This document shows, piece by piece, positions 45,146 to 55,132 of a DNA stretch of 64,000 nt. The position numbers and the translations under genes are program-made. Source of the stretch: Roseihalotalea indica (lineage in GTDB: Bacteria; Bacteroidota; Bacteroidia; Cytophagales; Cyclobacteriaceae); contig NZ_JAINFL010000007.1 of the NCBI RefSeq assembly GCF_022458895.1, positions 186,001-250,000 of the forward strand. The letters run 5' to 3'. Each line of letters begins with the position of its first letter. Position 1 is the stretch's first letter. The notes under the pieces are model-generated. The model saw only the letters and a program-made list of their open reading frames with translations, ran no database searches and was not told the DNA's origin.

Positions 45146-47131
45146 ATGACTCAAACAGTTATTCAAATCCACCAGCATAAAACAATAGTCAATCAGAATT
45201 TTAATGTGCTTTTATGTATTATTGGTTTTTTTGTGCTTAGCCCACTTAGTTCATTTGCTCAAAAGCTCACCGTAGAGTCACCCAATAAAAAAAACAGGGT
45301 TGAGTTGTTCAATGACCAGAATGCCGACGTGGGAGAATGGTATCTAAGAGTCAGCTATGTAACAGATGAAAAAGCAGTTGAAGCCATTCCCCGAATAGAT
45401 CTAGGGCTATTGCGAAGCGACCAGGAATTTTCAAAAGAGCTTACGTTTTTAAAAGCTGGCAAAGCTCAATCCATCGATGAGCAGTATACCGTATTGCACG
45501 GGAAACGCTTGCAACGAAGCAATAAGGCAAATGAGGTTATTGCTTACTTCGAGAACCCGGGCAAGGCGAAAATGAACGTGATTATCCGGGCCTACAACGA
45601 TGGAGTGACCTTCCGGTATGAATTTCCGGAGAAGCAGGGCACTTTCGTGATACAAGACGAGCTAACAGCCTATACTGTTCCATCCGCATCAACGCGCTGG
45701 ATGGAGAAATGGAATCCGGCTAATGAGAGAACTTACACTGAGATGAGCGATACTATCATCGAGCAACAGGAGTGGGGCTATCCGGCCCTGGTCCAATCGG
45801 TAGATAGTTCGTTCTGGTACCTGTTACATGAGGCCGATGTAAACCGTTCGTACTGCGGTTCCAAGCTCAGCAATACGAGGGATTCCTCGAAATACAAAAT
45901 TACGTTTCCCGATGCCAGGGACGGCCGAGGGCAGGGAGAATCCACTCCTACCATCAACCTGCCGTGGAAATCACCCTGGAGAGTTGTTATCCTAGGCAGC
46001 CTCGCGAACATTGTGGAATCGACCTTGGTGGACGATGTCTCCAGTCCATCCGTAGTAAAAGATACCGATTGGGTAAAACCCGGAGTGGTATCATGGAATT
46101 ACTGGTCGCACAATCATGGCACCAAAGACTACCAGGTGGTTCGTGAATTTGCCGATCTTGCCGCAGAAATGGGCTGGCCCTACACCTTACTGGACTGGGA
46201 GTGGGATGCCATGGGCAATGGAGGTGACTTGGAGGATGCTGTAAAATATATTCATTCCAAAGGAGTGAAACCGTTGTTATGGTACAATTCGGGAGGGAAT
46301 CATACCTGGGTTTCGGCTACGCCCAAAGACCGGATGCTGACCCATGAAAGCCGCATGGCAGAATTCGCCAAACTTCAGGAGATGGGGTTTGTCGGAGTGA
46401 AGATCGATTTCTTCGAAAGCGAAAAACAGGATATGATTAGTTATTATCTGGATATTCTGGATGACGCGGCGCAGTTTGAAATCATGGTGTATTTTCATGG
46501 GTGTCTGGTACCGCGAGGCTGGGAGAGGACGTACCCGCACCTGATGACCTACGAAGGAGTAATGGGGGCTGAATGGTATAACAATGTGCCGTTCTTTACG
46601 ATGGCAGCACCGCAGCATAACACCATTCTTCCTTTTACCAGAAACGTGGTAGGAGCCATGGATTATACCCCCGTAACCTTTACCAATTCCCAATACCCGC
46701 ATGTCACCTCCTATGGCCACGAACTGGCATTGAGTGTGTTGTTCGAGTCCGGCTTGCAGCATATGGCTGATCGGCCGGAGGGTTATGATAAATTGCCAGA
46801 TGCTCCCAAGACATTTCTAAGAAATGTTCCGAGCGCCTGGGATGATACCAAACTTCTGGATGGTTACCCCGGAAAGGATGTTATCATGGCCCGCCGTAAA
46901 GGAAATGAATGGTATGTAGGAGGAATCAATGGCGAAATAAAGCAGAAAAGAAAGACGCTGACTTTTGGGTTTTTACCCGATGAACTAAGATATAAACTGA
47001 CGCTTATCTCGGACGGTGAGCACGATAAAGATTTTGCGACTCAGTATCTGGTCGTAGACAACACCAGTTCAGTAGACGTTACGCTACTTCGCCGTGGTGG
47101 TTTTGCTGCTACATTGACTCCCATTCGCTAA
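45146..47131 (+). CDS. Glycoside hydrolase family 97 (retaining-type alpha-glycosidase)
   Basis: A 661-residue secreted GH97 enzyme. A long signal peptide ends at SSFAQ (about residue 39). The N-terminal beta-sandwich has AYNDGVTFRYEFP, and the TIM barrel begins with KPGVVSWNYWSHNHGTKD. Asp421 in GVKIDFF matches the nucleophile of retaining GH97 alpha-galactosidases, and Glu476 in GAEW is the probable acid/base, unlike the inverting SusB type. It likely releases terminal alpha-galactose (or a related sugar) in the periplasm. It is flanked on both sides by paralogous lacI genes. Confidence 0.92.
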   Translation: MTQTVIQIHQHKTIVNQNFNVLLCIIGFFVLSPLSSFAQKLTVESPNKKNRVELFNDQNADVGEWYLRVSYVTDEKAVEAIPRIDLGLLRSDQEFSKELTFLKAGKAQSIDEQYTVLHGKRLQRSNKANEVIAYFENPGKAKMNVIIRAYNDGVTFRYEFPEKQGTFVIQDELTAYTVPSASTRWMEKWNPANERTYTEMSDTIIEQQEWGYPALVQSVDSSFWYLLHEADVNRSYCGSKLSNTRDSSKYKITFPDARDGRGQGESTPTINLPWKSPWRVVILGSLANIVESTLVDDVSSPSVVKDTDWVKPGVVSWNYWSHNHGTKDYQVVREFADLAAEMGWPYTLLDWEWDAMGNGGDLEDAVKYIHSKGVKPLLWYNSGGNHTWVSATPKDRMLTHESRMAEFAKLQEMGFVGVKIDFFESEKQDMISYYLDILDDAAQFEIMVYFHGCLVPRGWERTYPHLMTYEGVMGAEWYNNVPFFTMAAPQHNTILPFTRNVVGAMDYTPVTFTNSQYPHVTSYGHELALSVLFESGLQHMADRPEGYDKLPDAPKTFLRNVPSAWDDTKLLDGYPGKDVIMARRKGNEWYVGGINGEIKQKRKTLTFGFLPDELRYKLTLISDGEHDKDFATQYLVVDNTSSVDVTLLRRGGFAATLTPIR

Positions 47132-47216
47132 TATACTGCGCAATTCTTCTCGAAAGCCCATATTGAGCAATCTGCTTATAGTTAAAGTATGTATAGTCTA
47201 GCCCGGTTGAATTATC

Positions 47217-48224
47217 CTATCTCGCAGTAGACTCTCTCAGTACCAATGAGGTGGGAATACACTGAGTTGAAAGTTCTTGCTGGATTTGCCCGCTTTCCAA
47301 TTGTTGAATCAATAGCTCGGCGGCGCACTTCCCCATTTCAAAAGCGGGTTGTTGCACCGTAGAGAGTTGTGGCGACATATATTCGGAGATAGGCTCATTG
47401 GCATAACCCATCAGGAGAACGTCTTTTGGCACCTGCCGCCCCTGTTCTTTAAGCACGGCAAATGCTTCGTGAGCCAGGTAATCGTTATGGGCAAAGACGG
47501 CATCCACCGGGTGGGTTTGTAAGATTTCCCTCAACTTCTTTCGTAAGGTTTGCGTGTTGCTACCATCCACAACATATTCTTCTCGATAAGGGATATTTGC
47601 TTTTTTCAGCGCTTCCTGATAGCCCACGAATCGGTTAAAGGTGGTGGAAATATGCGTGGGGCCCTGAACATAGACAATTTGTCTACATCCCGAGGATATC
47701 AGATACTCGGTAGCTTGAAAAGCTCCGTTAAAATCGTCGGTAATAACATAAGAGGTCTCAATATCCTCACACGTTCGATCGATAAAGATCAAAGGGGACT
47801 CCAGAGACAAAATATCCAGGAAATGATCGAAGTTCTGAGTGTTGTTTCCCAAGGCTACTAAAAACCCATCTACGCGCAGATCCAGTAGGGTCTGTACGGA
47901 TTTTTTTTCTTTTTCATATTCGTTGTCTGAGGTGCAGATGATCAGATGGTAACCTTTGGCTACGGCAAAAGACTCTATGCCGCGCAGGACCTGATTGAAA
48001 AAGTGATGGGTAAATTCAGGGATGATGAGTCCGAGATTGAAGGTTTTGCGACTGACTAGCCCCTTTGCCAGGGGGTTAGGGCGATAGCCCCACTGGCGGG
48101 CCAGTTCCAGCACCGAGGCCCGGGTCTTATCACTGATTCTGGGTCCGCCGTTCAGCGCCCTGGATACGGTAGAGGGGGTAACATTCAGTTCGCGGGCAAT
48201 ATCGGTAATACTTATTCTTTTCAT
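47217..48224 (-). CDS. LacI-family transcriptional regulator (copy 2)
   Basis: A 335-residue LacI repressor that aligns end to end with the one at 43662-44675. The helix-turn-helix is near-identical (ITDIARELNVTPSTVSRALNGGPRIS), as is the block CTSDNEYEKEKKSVQTLLD. Differences concentrate in the ligand domain (for example EDIETSYVITDDFNGA versus KDIEASYVSTSDIEGA), so the two may share DNA sites but sense different sugars. It lies head-to-head with susC2, across a 733-bp gap holding an operator. Confidence 0.93.
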   Translation of the reverse strand: MKRISITDIARELNVTPSTVSRALNGGPRISDKTRASVLELARQWGYRPNPLAKGLVSRKTFNLGLIIPEFTHHFFNQVLRGIESFAVAKGYHLIICTSDNEYEKEKKSVQTLLDLRVDGFLVALGNNTQNFDHFLDILSLESPLIFIDRTCEDIETSYVITDDFNGAFQATEYLISSGCRQIVYVQGPTHISTTFNRFVGYQEALKKANIPYREEYVVDGSNTQTLRKKLREILQTHPVDAVFAHNDYLAHEAFAVLKEQGRQVPKDVLLMGYANEPISEYMSPQLSTVQQPAFEMGKCAAELLIQQLESGQIQQELSTQCIPTSLVLRESTAR

Positions 48225-48298
48225 AGTAAATCCTCGCCATAAAAATACATATTACAAAATAAACAAAAAAAGTGCGGTCAAAATCATTAAGTTATTAA

Positions 48299-48322
48299 CT
48301 GCGCAAACGTTTGACTGGATAA
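48299..48322. promoter_or_regulatory. LacI-type operator upstream of lacI2
   Basis: Same 24-bp block as at 44748-44771, with the palindrome CAAACGTTTG at 48304-48313. It lies 75 bp upstream of the lacI2 start. Identity of the extended block beyond the palindrome suggests conserved function or recent duplication. Confidence 0.75.
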
Positions 48323-48841
48323 AGATCACCCGAATAGCTACCTTTAAATCGGTATAAAACCCGGGTTGGTTCTACTGTAGATAAGCTAAAATCAGGCGGC
48401 AAGTCTTGGAAGCCAAAGGGTTGTTACTTTCCTATAGTTAACTCATATTCAACCTAATAATGCTTTATGAATCATTGCTACTATCCAGAAATTTTATCTA
48501 CCTCCTCAGAATCATGATGTGATCTTGAGTACGAGGTGACTTCTTCTGCTTTCATTGTTTAATCAAGCCAAAATGTACCGGATAAAGTAAAATCCTGAGC
48601 GAACCTTCCGCGAGAGGCAATGCATAGCAGGAGCTTCTTTTTACAGACGAACCGGCTATCTGTTCCAGGATAGTAGGATGGGGGTTATGTCATATAGTTT
48701 TTCAAAATAACTCGATGCCTATCGGTGAACGGTAGCAGAGATGGAACTTAGATCGTCATGCGAGCAAACAATCGCCATACTATAGAATGCTTAGAAAGGG
48801 CAATACGCTACAGTATGAATAAATGATAAGAAGAAACTGAT

Positions 48842-48869
48842 AAAAAAAACCAGCCACGAAGGTGGCTGG
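48842..48869 (-). terminator. Minus-strand intrinsic terminator upstream of susC2
   Basis: On the minus strand CCAGCCAC-loop-GTGGCTGG (8-bp perfect stem, 48850-48857 with 48862-48869, tetraloop) is followed by eight T. No minus-strand gene lies to its right before or within susC2, so an antisense RNA to the susC 5' region is the likely client. The arrangement matches that upstream of susC1. Confidence 0.65.
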
Positions 48870-48957
48870 CTGAGATGTTAAAGTCTTTTACCTCACCACT
48901 GTCGGTCAAAACAAATTGGTGAAGTAAACTTATGTTTTACCTTAACGCTGTAAATTT

Positions 48958-51900
48958 ATGCAAAACAACCTACTCAATCCAGTTAAGGTGCCTTCAAAGT
49001 ACGCCCTGATCGGGATTATTGCGCAGTGCATCTTATACACCTGGGGCTTCGCCGGAGGCTATGCCGATGATGGTAAGCACCTAAGAACAACGAATGGTCT
49101 ATCCGAATGGATCGTTCTGGCTGAGAAGCAGGTCTCTCAGGAGAGAACCGTTAGCGGTCGGGTTACCAGTGATGAAAACCCGGAAGGGCTACCTGGCGTG
49201 AACGTGCTGATCAAAGGTACTGCTCAGGGAACTATAACCGATGTTGACGGAAACTACAGCATAGAAGTTCCTTCTGATGAGTCAGTGCTGGTATTTAGCT
49301 CTATTGGGTTTGTTTCCGAAGAGATAGTGGTAGGCACCCAGTCGGTCATCGATGTGATGATGATTCCGGATATTACTTCGCTCGATGAAGTAGTAGTTGT
49401 CGGGTACGGAGAGCAGAAACGAGAAACAATCACCGGCTCGGTAGCGAATATCGACGGGGAAGAGATTACGAAAAGTCCTACTCCCAACGTCTCCAATTCC
49501 TTAGCTGGTAGGTTGCCGGGACTGGTCGTAAACCAGCGTTCGGGCGAGCCCGGTCGAGATGATCCTAATATCTTAATCCGAGGTAGTGGAACCTTTGGTG
49601 ACGATGGGGTAAATAGCCCTTTGGTCGTTATCGATGGGGTACCCCGAAGCAATATGAGCCGACTGAATCCCCAGGACATTGAAAGTATCTCGGTACTGAA
49701 GGATGCATCGGCGGCTATTTATGGCGCAAGAGCGGCAAACGGGGTGATTCTGATTACCACCAAGCGAGGCAAGCAAGGAAAGCCGGTCTTTGACCTTTCC
49801 TACAACTATGCACTTCAACGCCCTACCAGAGTGCTGGATGTGCTGGATGCGCCAACCTTTGCTCAGACATTTAACGAAGGTGCCTGGTACCGAGCCGGTC
49901 GTCCCGATGACTGGACACCCTTCTACTCAAACGATGCCATTCGACAATACGCCGACGGGTCAAATCCTATTTTGTATCCTAATACCAACTGGGTAGATGA
50001 GGTGCTCAAAACTTCCACACAAAAGCGACTAAATCTGTCAGCTACCGGCGGTACCGAGAATATCCGGTATTTTCTGTCATTCGGGTCCACCACACAGGAC
50101 GGAAGTTTCAAGAACGATCCTACCAATTACCAGCAGTACAACATGCGGGTCAAGGTGGATGTGGACCTTACCGACAACCTTACAGTGGGAGCGAACTTAT
50201 CGGCTATACTGAACGATAAAACTTATGCGTCAGTCGCTACCGCCGACGAGGTCTGGATAAATTTTCATAATCTTTATCTAGCCAATCCCACCCTGGTGTC
50301 CCGGTACCCGAATGGGTTGATTGGAGCGGGGCGGTTAGGGGAGAACCCGCTCTTGCTGGATCAACGAGGGTATTTCAACCAAGATGACTCTCCGCTGTTT
50401 TCCACCTTTACGGCCTCATACAAGGTTCCATTTGTGGAAGGGCTGAAGCTGGAAGGTAGCTATAACTACGACCTGAATAATCAGCACGAAAAACGGTGGC
50501 GGCTGCCCTACTACTTTTACGAATACAATACGCAGACGGAAGAGTATGACCGTAAGCAGGGTACCGGATCTTCCAGTGCGGAACTGTGGGATACGTTCCG
50601 GAAATGGACCACCGAGTTATACAATTTTCGAATCAATTACGACCGAACTTTTAATCAGCACCATGTCGGGGTGCTCTTAGGAACGGAGCAGCAGGAGAAC
50701 AACTATACCTGGGTACAGGCTTACCGCCGAAATTTTGTCAGCTCGGCCATTGACCAGATCAATGTGGGAAGCAACGATCCGGCAGATAAGAACAACGGAG
50801 GTTCTGCCACTACCGGAGGATATAATAATTATTTTGGTCGACTGAACTACGATTATGCCGGGAAATACCTGCTCGAGTTTGTGTTCCGCTACGACGGTTC
50901 TCAGATCTTTCCTGAGGAAGGGCGATACGGATTCTTTCCCGGGGTCTCAGCCGGATGGCGTATATCGGAAGAGCCCTTCATGAGTAGCCTGGGTTTTGTG
51001 AACCAATTGAAGCTACGCGGGTCTTACGGACAAATCGGAAATGATCGGGTCGATCCGTACCAATACCTGCAAGCGTATTCCTTTGGAGATAATTATGTGT
51101 TCGGCAGCGGCGATGTGCCCGGCGTGACTCCCAACGTGTTGCCCAATCCTGATATCACCTGGGAGGTGAGTGAAAAGCTGGATTTGGGGATTGAAGGTAC
51201 GCTTTGGGACCGAGCTTTAGGCTTTGAGTTTATCTTATGGCGGGAAAATCGCTCCAATATCCTGGCCACCAGAAATGTGTCGATCAGCAATGTATTTGGC
51301 TTTTCCGGGTTGCCCGATGAGAATATCGGAAAGGTGAAAAACAAGGGATTCGAGCTGGTGCTGACGCATCAGAATTCCGTAGGGCAGCTTAATTACCAGA
51401 TATCCGCCAATACCGCATTCGCCCGAAATAGAATCGAGTTTATGGACGAGGTGCCACAGGACGAGCCTTACAAAAACCAGACGGGGCATCCGGTAGGAGC
51501 TGGCTTGTTTTATCAAGCTGATGGGATATTCAATACCCAGGAAGAACTGGATGCTTACCCCCATCTCCCGAATACGCAGGTCGGTGATATCAAGATTGTG
51601 GATTTGAACGATGATGGTGAAATTGATGGAGCTGATCAGTTTCGGTTCGATTACACCTCAACCCCTGAATACGTTTTTGGGCTGACCACGAACTTACAGT
51701 ACAAAAACTTTGACCTGAATGTGTTATTCCAGGGCCAGACCAATGCCTACAACTACGATGATCGCTTTGGAGCGCTGGGAAACTCAGCTTTTGATAATGC
51801 CCTGGTGGCGCGCGCTACCGATCGTTGGACCGTCGACAACCCGGATGGCACCATGCCTCGGGCCGACGGTAATGCTCCCGGCAACAACACCATGTGGTTG

Positions 51901-52125
51901 TTTGATGCCACCTTCGTTCGGCTTAAGAACGTTGAGCTGGGATACTCTCTACCTCGGGAACTGATTTCAAAGGTGAAGTTAACCGATGCCCGATTCTACG
52001 TAAGTGGATTTAATGTGCTCACCTGGGCAAAGGAGATCAAATGGGCTGACCCTGAGGCTAATGGAGGGCTGCTGTACTACCCTCAGATGCGGGTATTTAA
52101 CGTGGGAGTTAACGTAAAATTTTAA
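48958..52125 (+). CDS. SusC/RagA TonB-linked outer-membrane transporter (copy 2)
   Basis: A 1055-residue TonB-dependent transporter without an STN domain. After an atypical signal region come the carboxypeptidase-like domain (TVSGRVTSDENPEGLPGVNV, about 62-80), the plug beginning DEVVVVGYGEQKRETITGSV, NILIRGSGTFG and VLKDASAAIYGARAANGVILITTKRG, and a barrel ending in MRVFNVGVNVKF. Lack of STN suggests control by the LacI proteins rather than ECF/FecR. It partners the SusD encoded 9 nt downstream. Confidence 0.95.
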   Translation: MQNNLLNPVKVPSKYALIGIIAQCILYTWGFAGGYADDGKHLRTTNGLSEWIVLAEKQVSQERTVSGRVTSDENPEGLPGVNVLIKGTAQGTITDVDGNYSIEVPSDESVLVFSSIGFVSEEIVVGTQSVIDVMMIPDITSLDEVVVVGYGEQKRETITGSVANIDGEEITKSPTPNVSNSLAGRLPGLVVNQRSGEPGRDDPNILIRGSGTFGDDGVNSPLVVIDGVPRSNMSRLNPQDIESISVLKDASAAIYGARAANGVILITTKRGKQGKPVFDLSYNYALQRPTRVLDVLDAPTFAQTFNEGAWYRAGRPDDWTPFYSNDAIRQYADGSNPILYPNTNWVDEVLKTSTQKRLNLSATGGTENIRYFLSFGSTTQDGSFKNDPTNYQQYNMRVKVDVDLTDNLTVGANLSAILNDKTYASVATADEVWINFHNLYLANPTLVSRYPNGLIGAGRLGENPLLLDQRGYFNQDDSPLFSTFTASYKVPFVEGLKLEGSYNYDLNNQHEKRWRLPYYFYEYNTQTEEYDRKQGTGSSSAELWDTFRKWTTELYNFRINYDRTFNQHHVGVLLGTEQQENNYTWVQAYRRNFVSSAIDQINVGSNDPADKNNGGSATTGGYNNYFGRLNYDYAGKYLLEFVFRYDGSQIFPEEGRYGFFPGVSAGWRISEEPFMSSLGFVNQLKLRGSYGQIGNDRVDPYQYLQAYSFGDNYVFGSGDVPGVTPNVLPNPDITWEVSEKLDLGIEGTLWDRALGFEFILWRENRSNILATRNVSISNVFGFSGLPDENIGKVKNKGFELVLTHQNSVGQLNYQISANTAFARNRIEFMDEVPQDEPYKNQTGHPVGAGLFYQADGIFNTQEELDAYPHLPNTQVGDIKIVDLNDDGEIDGADQFRFDYTSTPEYVFGLTTNLQYKNFDLNVLFQGQTNAYNYDDRFGALGNSAFDNALVARATDRWTVDNPDGTMPRADGNAPGNNTMWLFDATFVRLKNVELGYSLPRELISKVKLTDARFYVSGFNVLTWAKEIKWADPEANGGLLYYPQMRVFNVGVNVKF

Positions 52126-52134
52126 GCTGAAAAC

Positions 52135-53811
52135 ATGAAAAAACTAGTAATATTCTTATTTGCCATGACATCCTTTTTCGGATGCGATGATGATGTATTG
52201 GATGCACCGCCTCAGGACCGTATCTCAGAAGACGCGGTTTGGAGCGACGAGAACCTGATTGTAGCGTACCATAATGCGTTATACAATGGCATTCTGCACG
52301 GGTTTAAAATTCATATGCAATCCAAAGCAACCGATGAGGCGTACTGCGCCATTAACTGGGATATCGGTATTGTCCCCATCGGTACACTCACGCCCGATAA
52401 TGTAACCAGCGTAGCCGATACTCACTGGACCGGAGGAGGTAATCTCTATTACTGGAATTCGGGTTTCCAGAACATTCGGCAGATCAATATTTTCCTGGAG
52501 AAAATGGCCGGAGATGAAATTGAAATTGAGGATAAGGCCCGATTGATAGCGGAGGCCAAATTCTTAAGAGGCTATATCTACTTCTTGTTGGCCGAAAGAT
52601 TTCATGAGGTGCCGATCGTAACGGAAAGTTATGAGATGGGAGCTGAGGTAACCTTCGCCCGAAATACTTTTGAGGAAGTGGTGGAATTTATCGAACAAAA
52701 CCTGAGCGAGGCAATGCCCGATTTACCCGAGAAATACTCCTCAACCGATGCCAACTTTGGTCGGGCTACCCAGGATGCTGCTCAGGCACTACGTTCGCGT
52801 ATGTACTTATATGCCGCATCGCCTCTTTACAACACGTCCAATGATCAGTCCAAGTGGCAAAAAGCGGCCGATGCATCCGAGGCTTTGCTAAATAGTGGCT
52901 ATGAACTGCATCCCGATTATACAACACTTTTCAATCAGACCAGTGGATCAGACAATAGTGAGTTGATCTTTGTCAGAAATTTTTCGGTTTCTAATGCGCA
53001 TGCGGCTCCCATGGACAATCTCAATCGGCGGTACGGGGCCTACGGCGGATGGTGGGCAAGTAACGGTCCCTCTCAAAATCTGGTGGACGATTATGACATG
53101 ATCAACGGAGAGCCAGCATTCCTGGCCGATGGGACGATTAATCCTGCTTCGGGCTATGATCCTCAAAACCCCTATGCCAACCGCGATCCGCGTTTTGACG
53201 CCACGATCATCCACGATGAATCGACCTATCGCGGCGACTTTTTTGAAATGTGGGTAGCTAGCGATGCTAATACCTGGGGATTTGACTCCTACAAGCAAAG
53301 TGGTGATAACCCGCGCACCAACTACGTACTCAGAAAATTCATGCCCGACGAAAGCGTTCCTCTTAGCTGGCAACAGCCCTATACCAATCCGTGGGTCATC
53401 TTCCGGCTGGCAGAAATATACCTGAATTATGCCGAAGCGAAGTTTGAACTGGGAGATGAAGCTACTTGCCGGGAGTACCTCTCCAAAGTGAGAGCCCGGG
53501 TAGGAATGCCGCCTATCCCGGCATCAGTAAGCGGAGAAGAACTCCGAAGACGACTATACAATGAACGCAGGATCGAACTGGCTTTTGAGGAGCACCGGTT
53601 TTGGGATTTGCGAAGATGGAAAATTGCCATGGAGGTGGAAAACCAACCCATCTATGGTATGGATATCACCAAAGATGTTAATACTGGAGAGAAAACCTAT
53701 ACACCCGTGAAATTGCTGGAAAGACATTTTGAGGAAAAAATGTATTTCCTTCCCATAGAAGCGAATGAAATCCTTCGCAATCAGGAGATGCAACAAAATC
53801 CGGGATACTAA
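52135..53811 (+). CDS. SusD/RagB-family outer-membrane lipoprotein (copy 2)
   Basis: A 558-residue lipoprotein with lipobox Cys17 (TSFFGC). SusD features are DAPPQDRISEDAVWSDENLIV after the anchor, KARLIAEAKFLRGYIYFLLAERFHEVPIV, RATQDAAQALRSRMYLYAASPLY, and the ending RRIELAFEEHRFWDLRRWKIAM ... YFLPIEANEILRNQEMQQNPGY. It binds the glycan for the preceding SusC. A 12-bp hairpin (53845-53872) follows the gene. Confidence 0.95.
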   Translation: MKKLVIFLFAMTSFFGCDDDVLDAPPQDRISEDAVWSDENLIVAYHNALYNGILHGFKIHMQSKATDEAYCAINWDIGIVPIGTLTPDNVTSVADTHWTGGGNLYYWNSGFQNIRQINIFLEKMAGDEIEIEDKARLIAEAKFLRGYIYFLLAERFHEVPIVTESYEMGAEVTFARNTFEEVVEFIEQNLSEAMPDLPEKYSSTDANFGRATQDAAQALRSRMYLYAASPLYNTSNDQSKWQKAADASEALLNSGYELHPDYTTLFNQTSGSDNSELIFVRNFSVSNAHAAPMDNLNRRYGAYGGWWASNGPSQNLVDDYDMINGEPAFLADGTINPASGYDPQNPYANRDPRFDATIIHDESTYRGDFFEMWVASDANTWGFDSYKQSGDNPRTNYVLRKFMPDESVPLSWQQPYTNPWVIFRLAEIYLNYAEAKFELGDEATCREYLSKVRARVGMPPIPASVSGEELRRRLYNERRIELAFEEHRFWDLRRWKIAMEVENQPIYGMDITKDVNTGEKTYTPVKLLERHFEEKMYFLPIEANEILRNQEMQQNPGY

Positions 53812-53844
53812 AGGCGGCACAGTAGTACCAAGATAAGCAATCAC

Positions 53845-53872
53845 GATGATCGGGTATCACTACCCGGTCATC
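53845..53872 (+). terminator. Hairpin after susD2
   Basis: GATGATCGGGTA and TACCCGGTCATC form a 12-bp stem (one T-G wobble) with a TCAC loop, 34 nt after the susD2 stop. The T tract after it is poor, so it may act as a partial terminator or an mRNA-stabilising element that sets SusCD above the downstream enzyme genes. Confidence 0.5.
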
Positions 53873-54015
53873 TCTTGTGCGGTTTGTCCAGCCATTGATA
53901 TTCTTGCCGGGAAAAAATGTATTTTTAGTCACAACAGTCTAACGCTGTTAATATGGATACTTTCCTTACTTCACTTCTATGTACCTATTGACCAACGGGC
54001 AACCGAAAGTAGCGC

Positions 54016-55092
54016 ATGAGGATTGAGCGATTAACGAATGGAAAAGCATTGAAAACGCCAAAATTGGAGCTTTCGCCGGTAATTTTCGGGACCAGTGGTT
54101 TGGGGAATATGTTCGAGGTGCTACAGGAGCAAGCCAAATACACGATTGTGAGTGAATGCGTGCGCTTGTCAAAAGGTACTGTGGTCTTTGATTCGGCGGG
54201 TAAGTATGGAGCGGGACTGTCGCTGGAAGTGTTGGGTAAGTGCCTGAAGCGGTTAAATGTAGTACCGGAGCGGGCTATTATCAGTAACAAGCTGGGATGG
54301 TTACGGACCGAACTGGCATCCGAAGAACCCATTTTTGAGCCTGGCGTCTGGAAAGATCTGAAATACGACGCGGTGCAAAAGATCAGTTATGACGGTATCA
54401 TGGAGTGCTTCGAACAAGGGAACGAGCTGCTGGATGGATACTCTCCGCAAATGGTCTCGGTACACGACCCAGACGAGTACCTGGAAACTGCCCAGGACCT
54501 ACTGCAAAAAAAGCAACGGTATGAGAACATCCTGCAAGCTTACCAGGCGCTGGAACAACTAAAACTGCAAGGTAAGGTAAAAGCCATTGGGGTAGGAGCC
54601 AAAGACTGGCAGGTGATCCGAAAAATTGCCTGCGATGTACCGCTCGACTGGGTGATGTTTGCTAACAGCGCTACGATCAAAACCCACCCCCAGGAATTGA
54701 TTGACTTTATCCGCGATCTTGACAGCCGGGGAGTGACGATCATTAATTCCGCCGTATTTCATTCGGGCTTCCTGGTAGGAGGGGATTATTTTGATTATAA
54801 GCTGATTAAGGAAGGTTCCCCGGAAAGTGATGGGTTGTTTCACTGGAGAAATCAGTTCTTTTCCATCTGCCGAGCGTTTGATGTAGCTCCTACGGCGGCC
54901 TGCGTGCAGTTTGCCCTGCATATACCGGGGGTAAAAAGTGTGGCCCTCAATCCCACCGAGGTCAGGCATGTACAGGAAAATCTTTTATTGCCTAACCAGG
55001 TGATACCTCATGCGTTCTGGCAGGCCCTTAAAACCGAAGGATTGATCAGCCGGGAGTATGGTGAAATTAATAAATCAGTGAACGGAAGGTGA
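54016..55092 (+). CDS. Aldo/keto reductase (L-fucose/D-threo-aldose dehydrogenase-like)
   Basis: A 358-residue AKR with the catalytic tetrad visible: Asp in VVFDSAGKYG, Tyr in the same segment, Lys in ISNKLGW and His in VSVHDPDEY. VKAIGVGAKDW and GVKSVALNPTEVRHVQENL are family segments at the cofactor end. The sequence type is that of aldose 1-dehydrogenases acting on L-fucose, L-galactose or similar sugars. Position between SusCD and a GH95 gene supports a role in oxidising the released sugar to its lactone. Confidence 0.82.
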   Translation: MRIERLTNGKALKTPKLELSPVIFGTSGLGNMFEVLQEQAKYTIVSECVRLSKGTVVFDSAGKYGAGLSLEVLGKCLKRLNVVPERAIISNKLGWLRTELASEEPIFEPGVWKDLKYDAVQKISYDGIMECFEQGNELLDGYSPQMVSVHDPDEYLETAQDLLQKKQRYENILQAYQALEQLKLQGKVKAIGVGAKDWQVIRKIACDVPLDWVMFANSATIKTHPQELIDFIRDLDSRGVTIINSAVFHSGFLVGGDYFDYKLIKEGSPESDGLFHWRNQFFSICRAFDVAPTAACVQFALHIPGVKSVALNPTEVRHVQENLLLPNQVIPHAFWQALKTEGLISREYGEINKSVNGR

Positions 55093-55132
55093 TGCTTCTT
55101 ATGAACCTAATTAATAACCTACCGAAAGATCG

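Larger units (their letters stand above)
48225..48957. other. 733-bp gap between lacI2 and susC2
   Basis: Non-coding. It contains the second copy of the LacI-type operator (48299-48322) and a minus-strand intrinsic terminator (48842-48869) about 90 bp before the susC start. The 500 bp between them show no gene, repeat or recognisable RNA. Confidence 0.5.

Noticed and set aside
44907..45149. An 80-codon plus-strand frame upstream of GH97
   Set aside because: No family resemblance, odd composition, it overlaps the GH97 start by four bases and lies in the regulatory region with the LacI operator.
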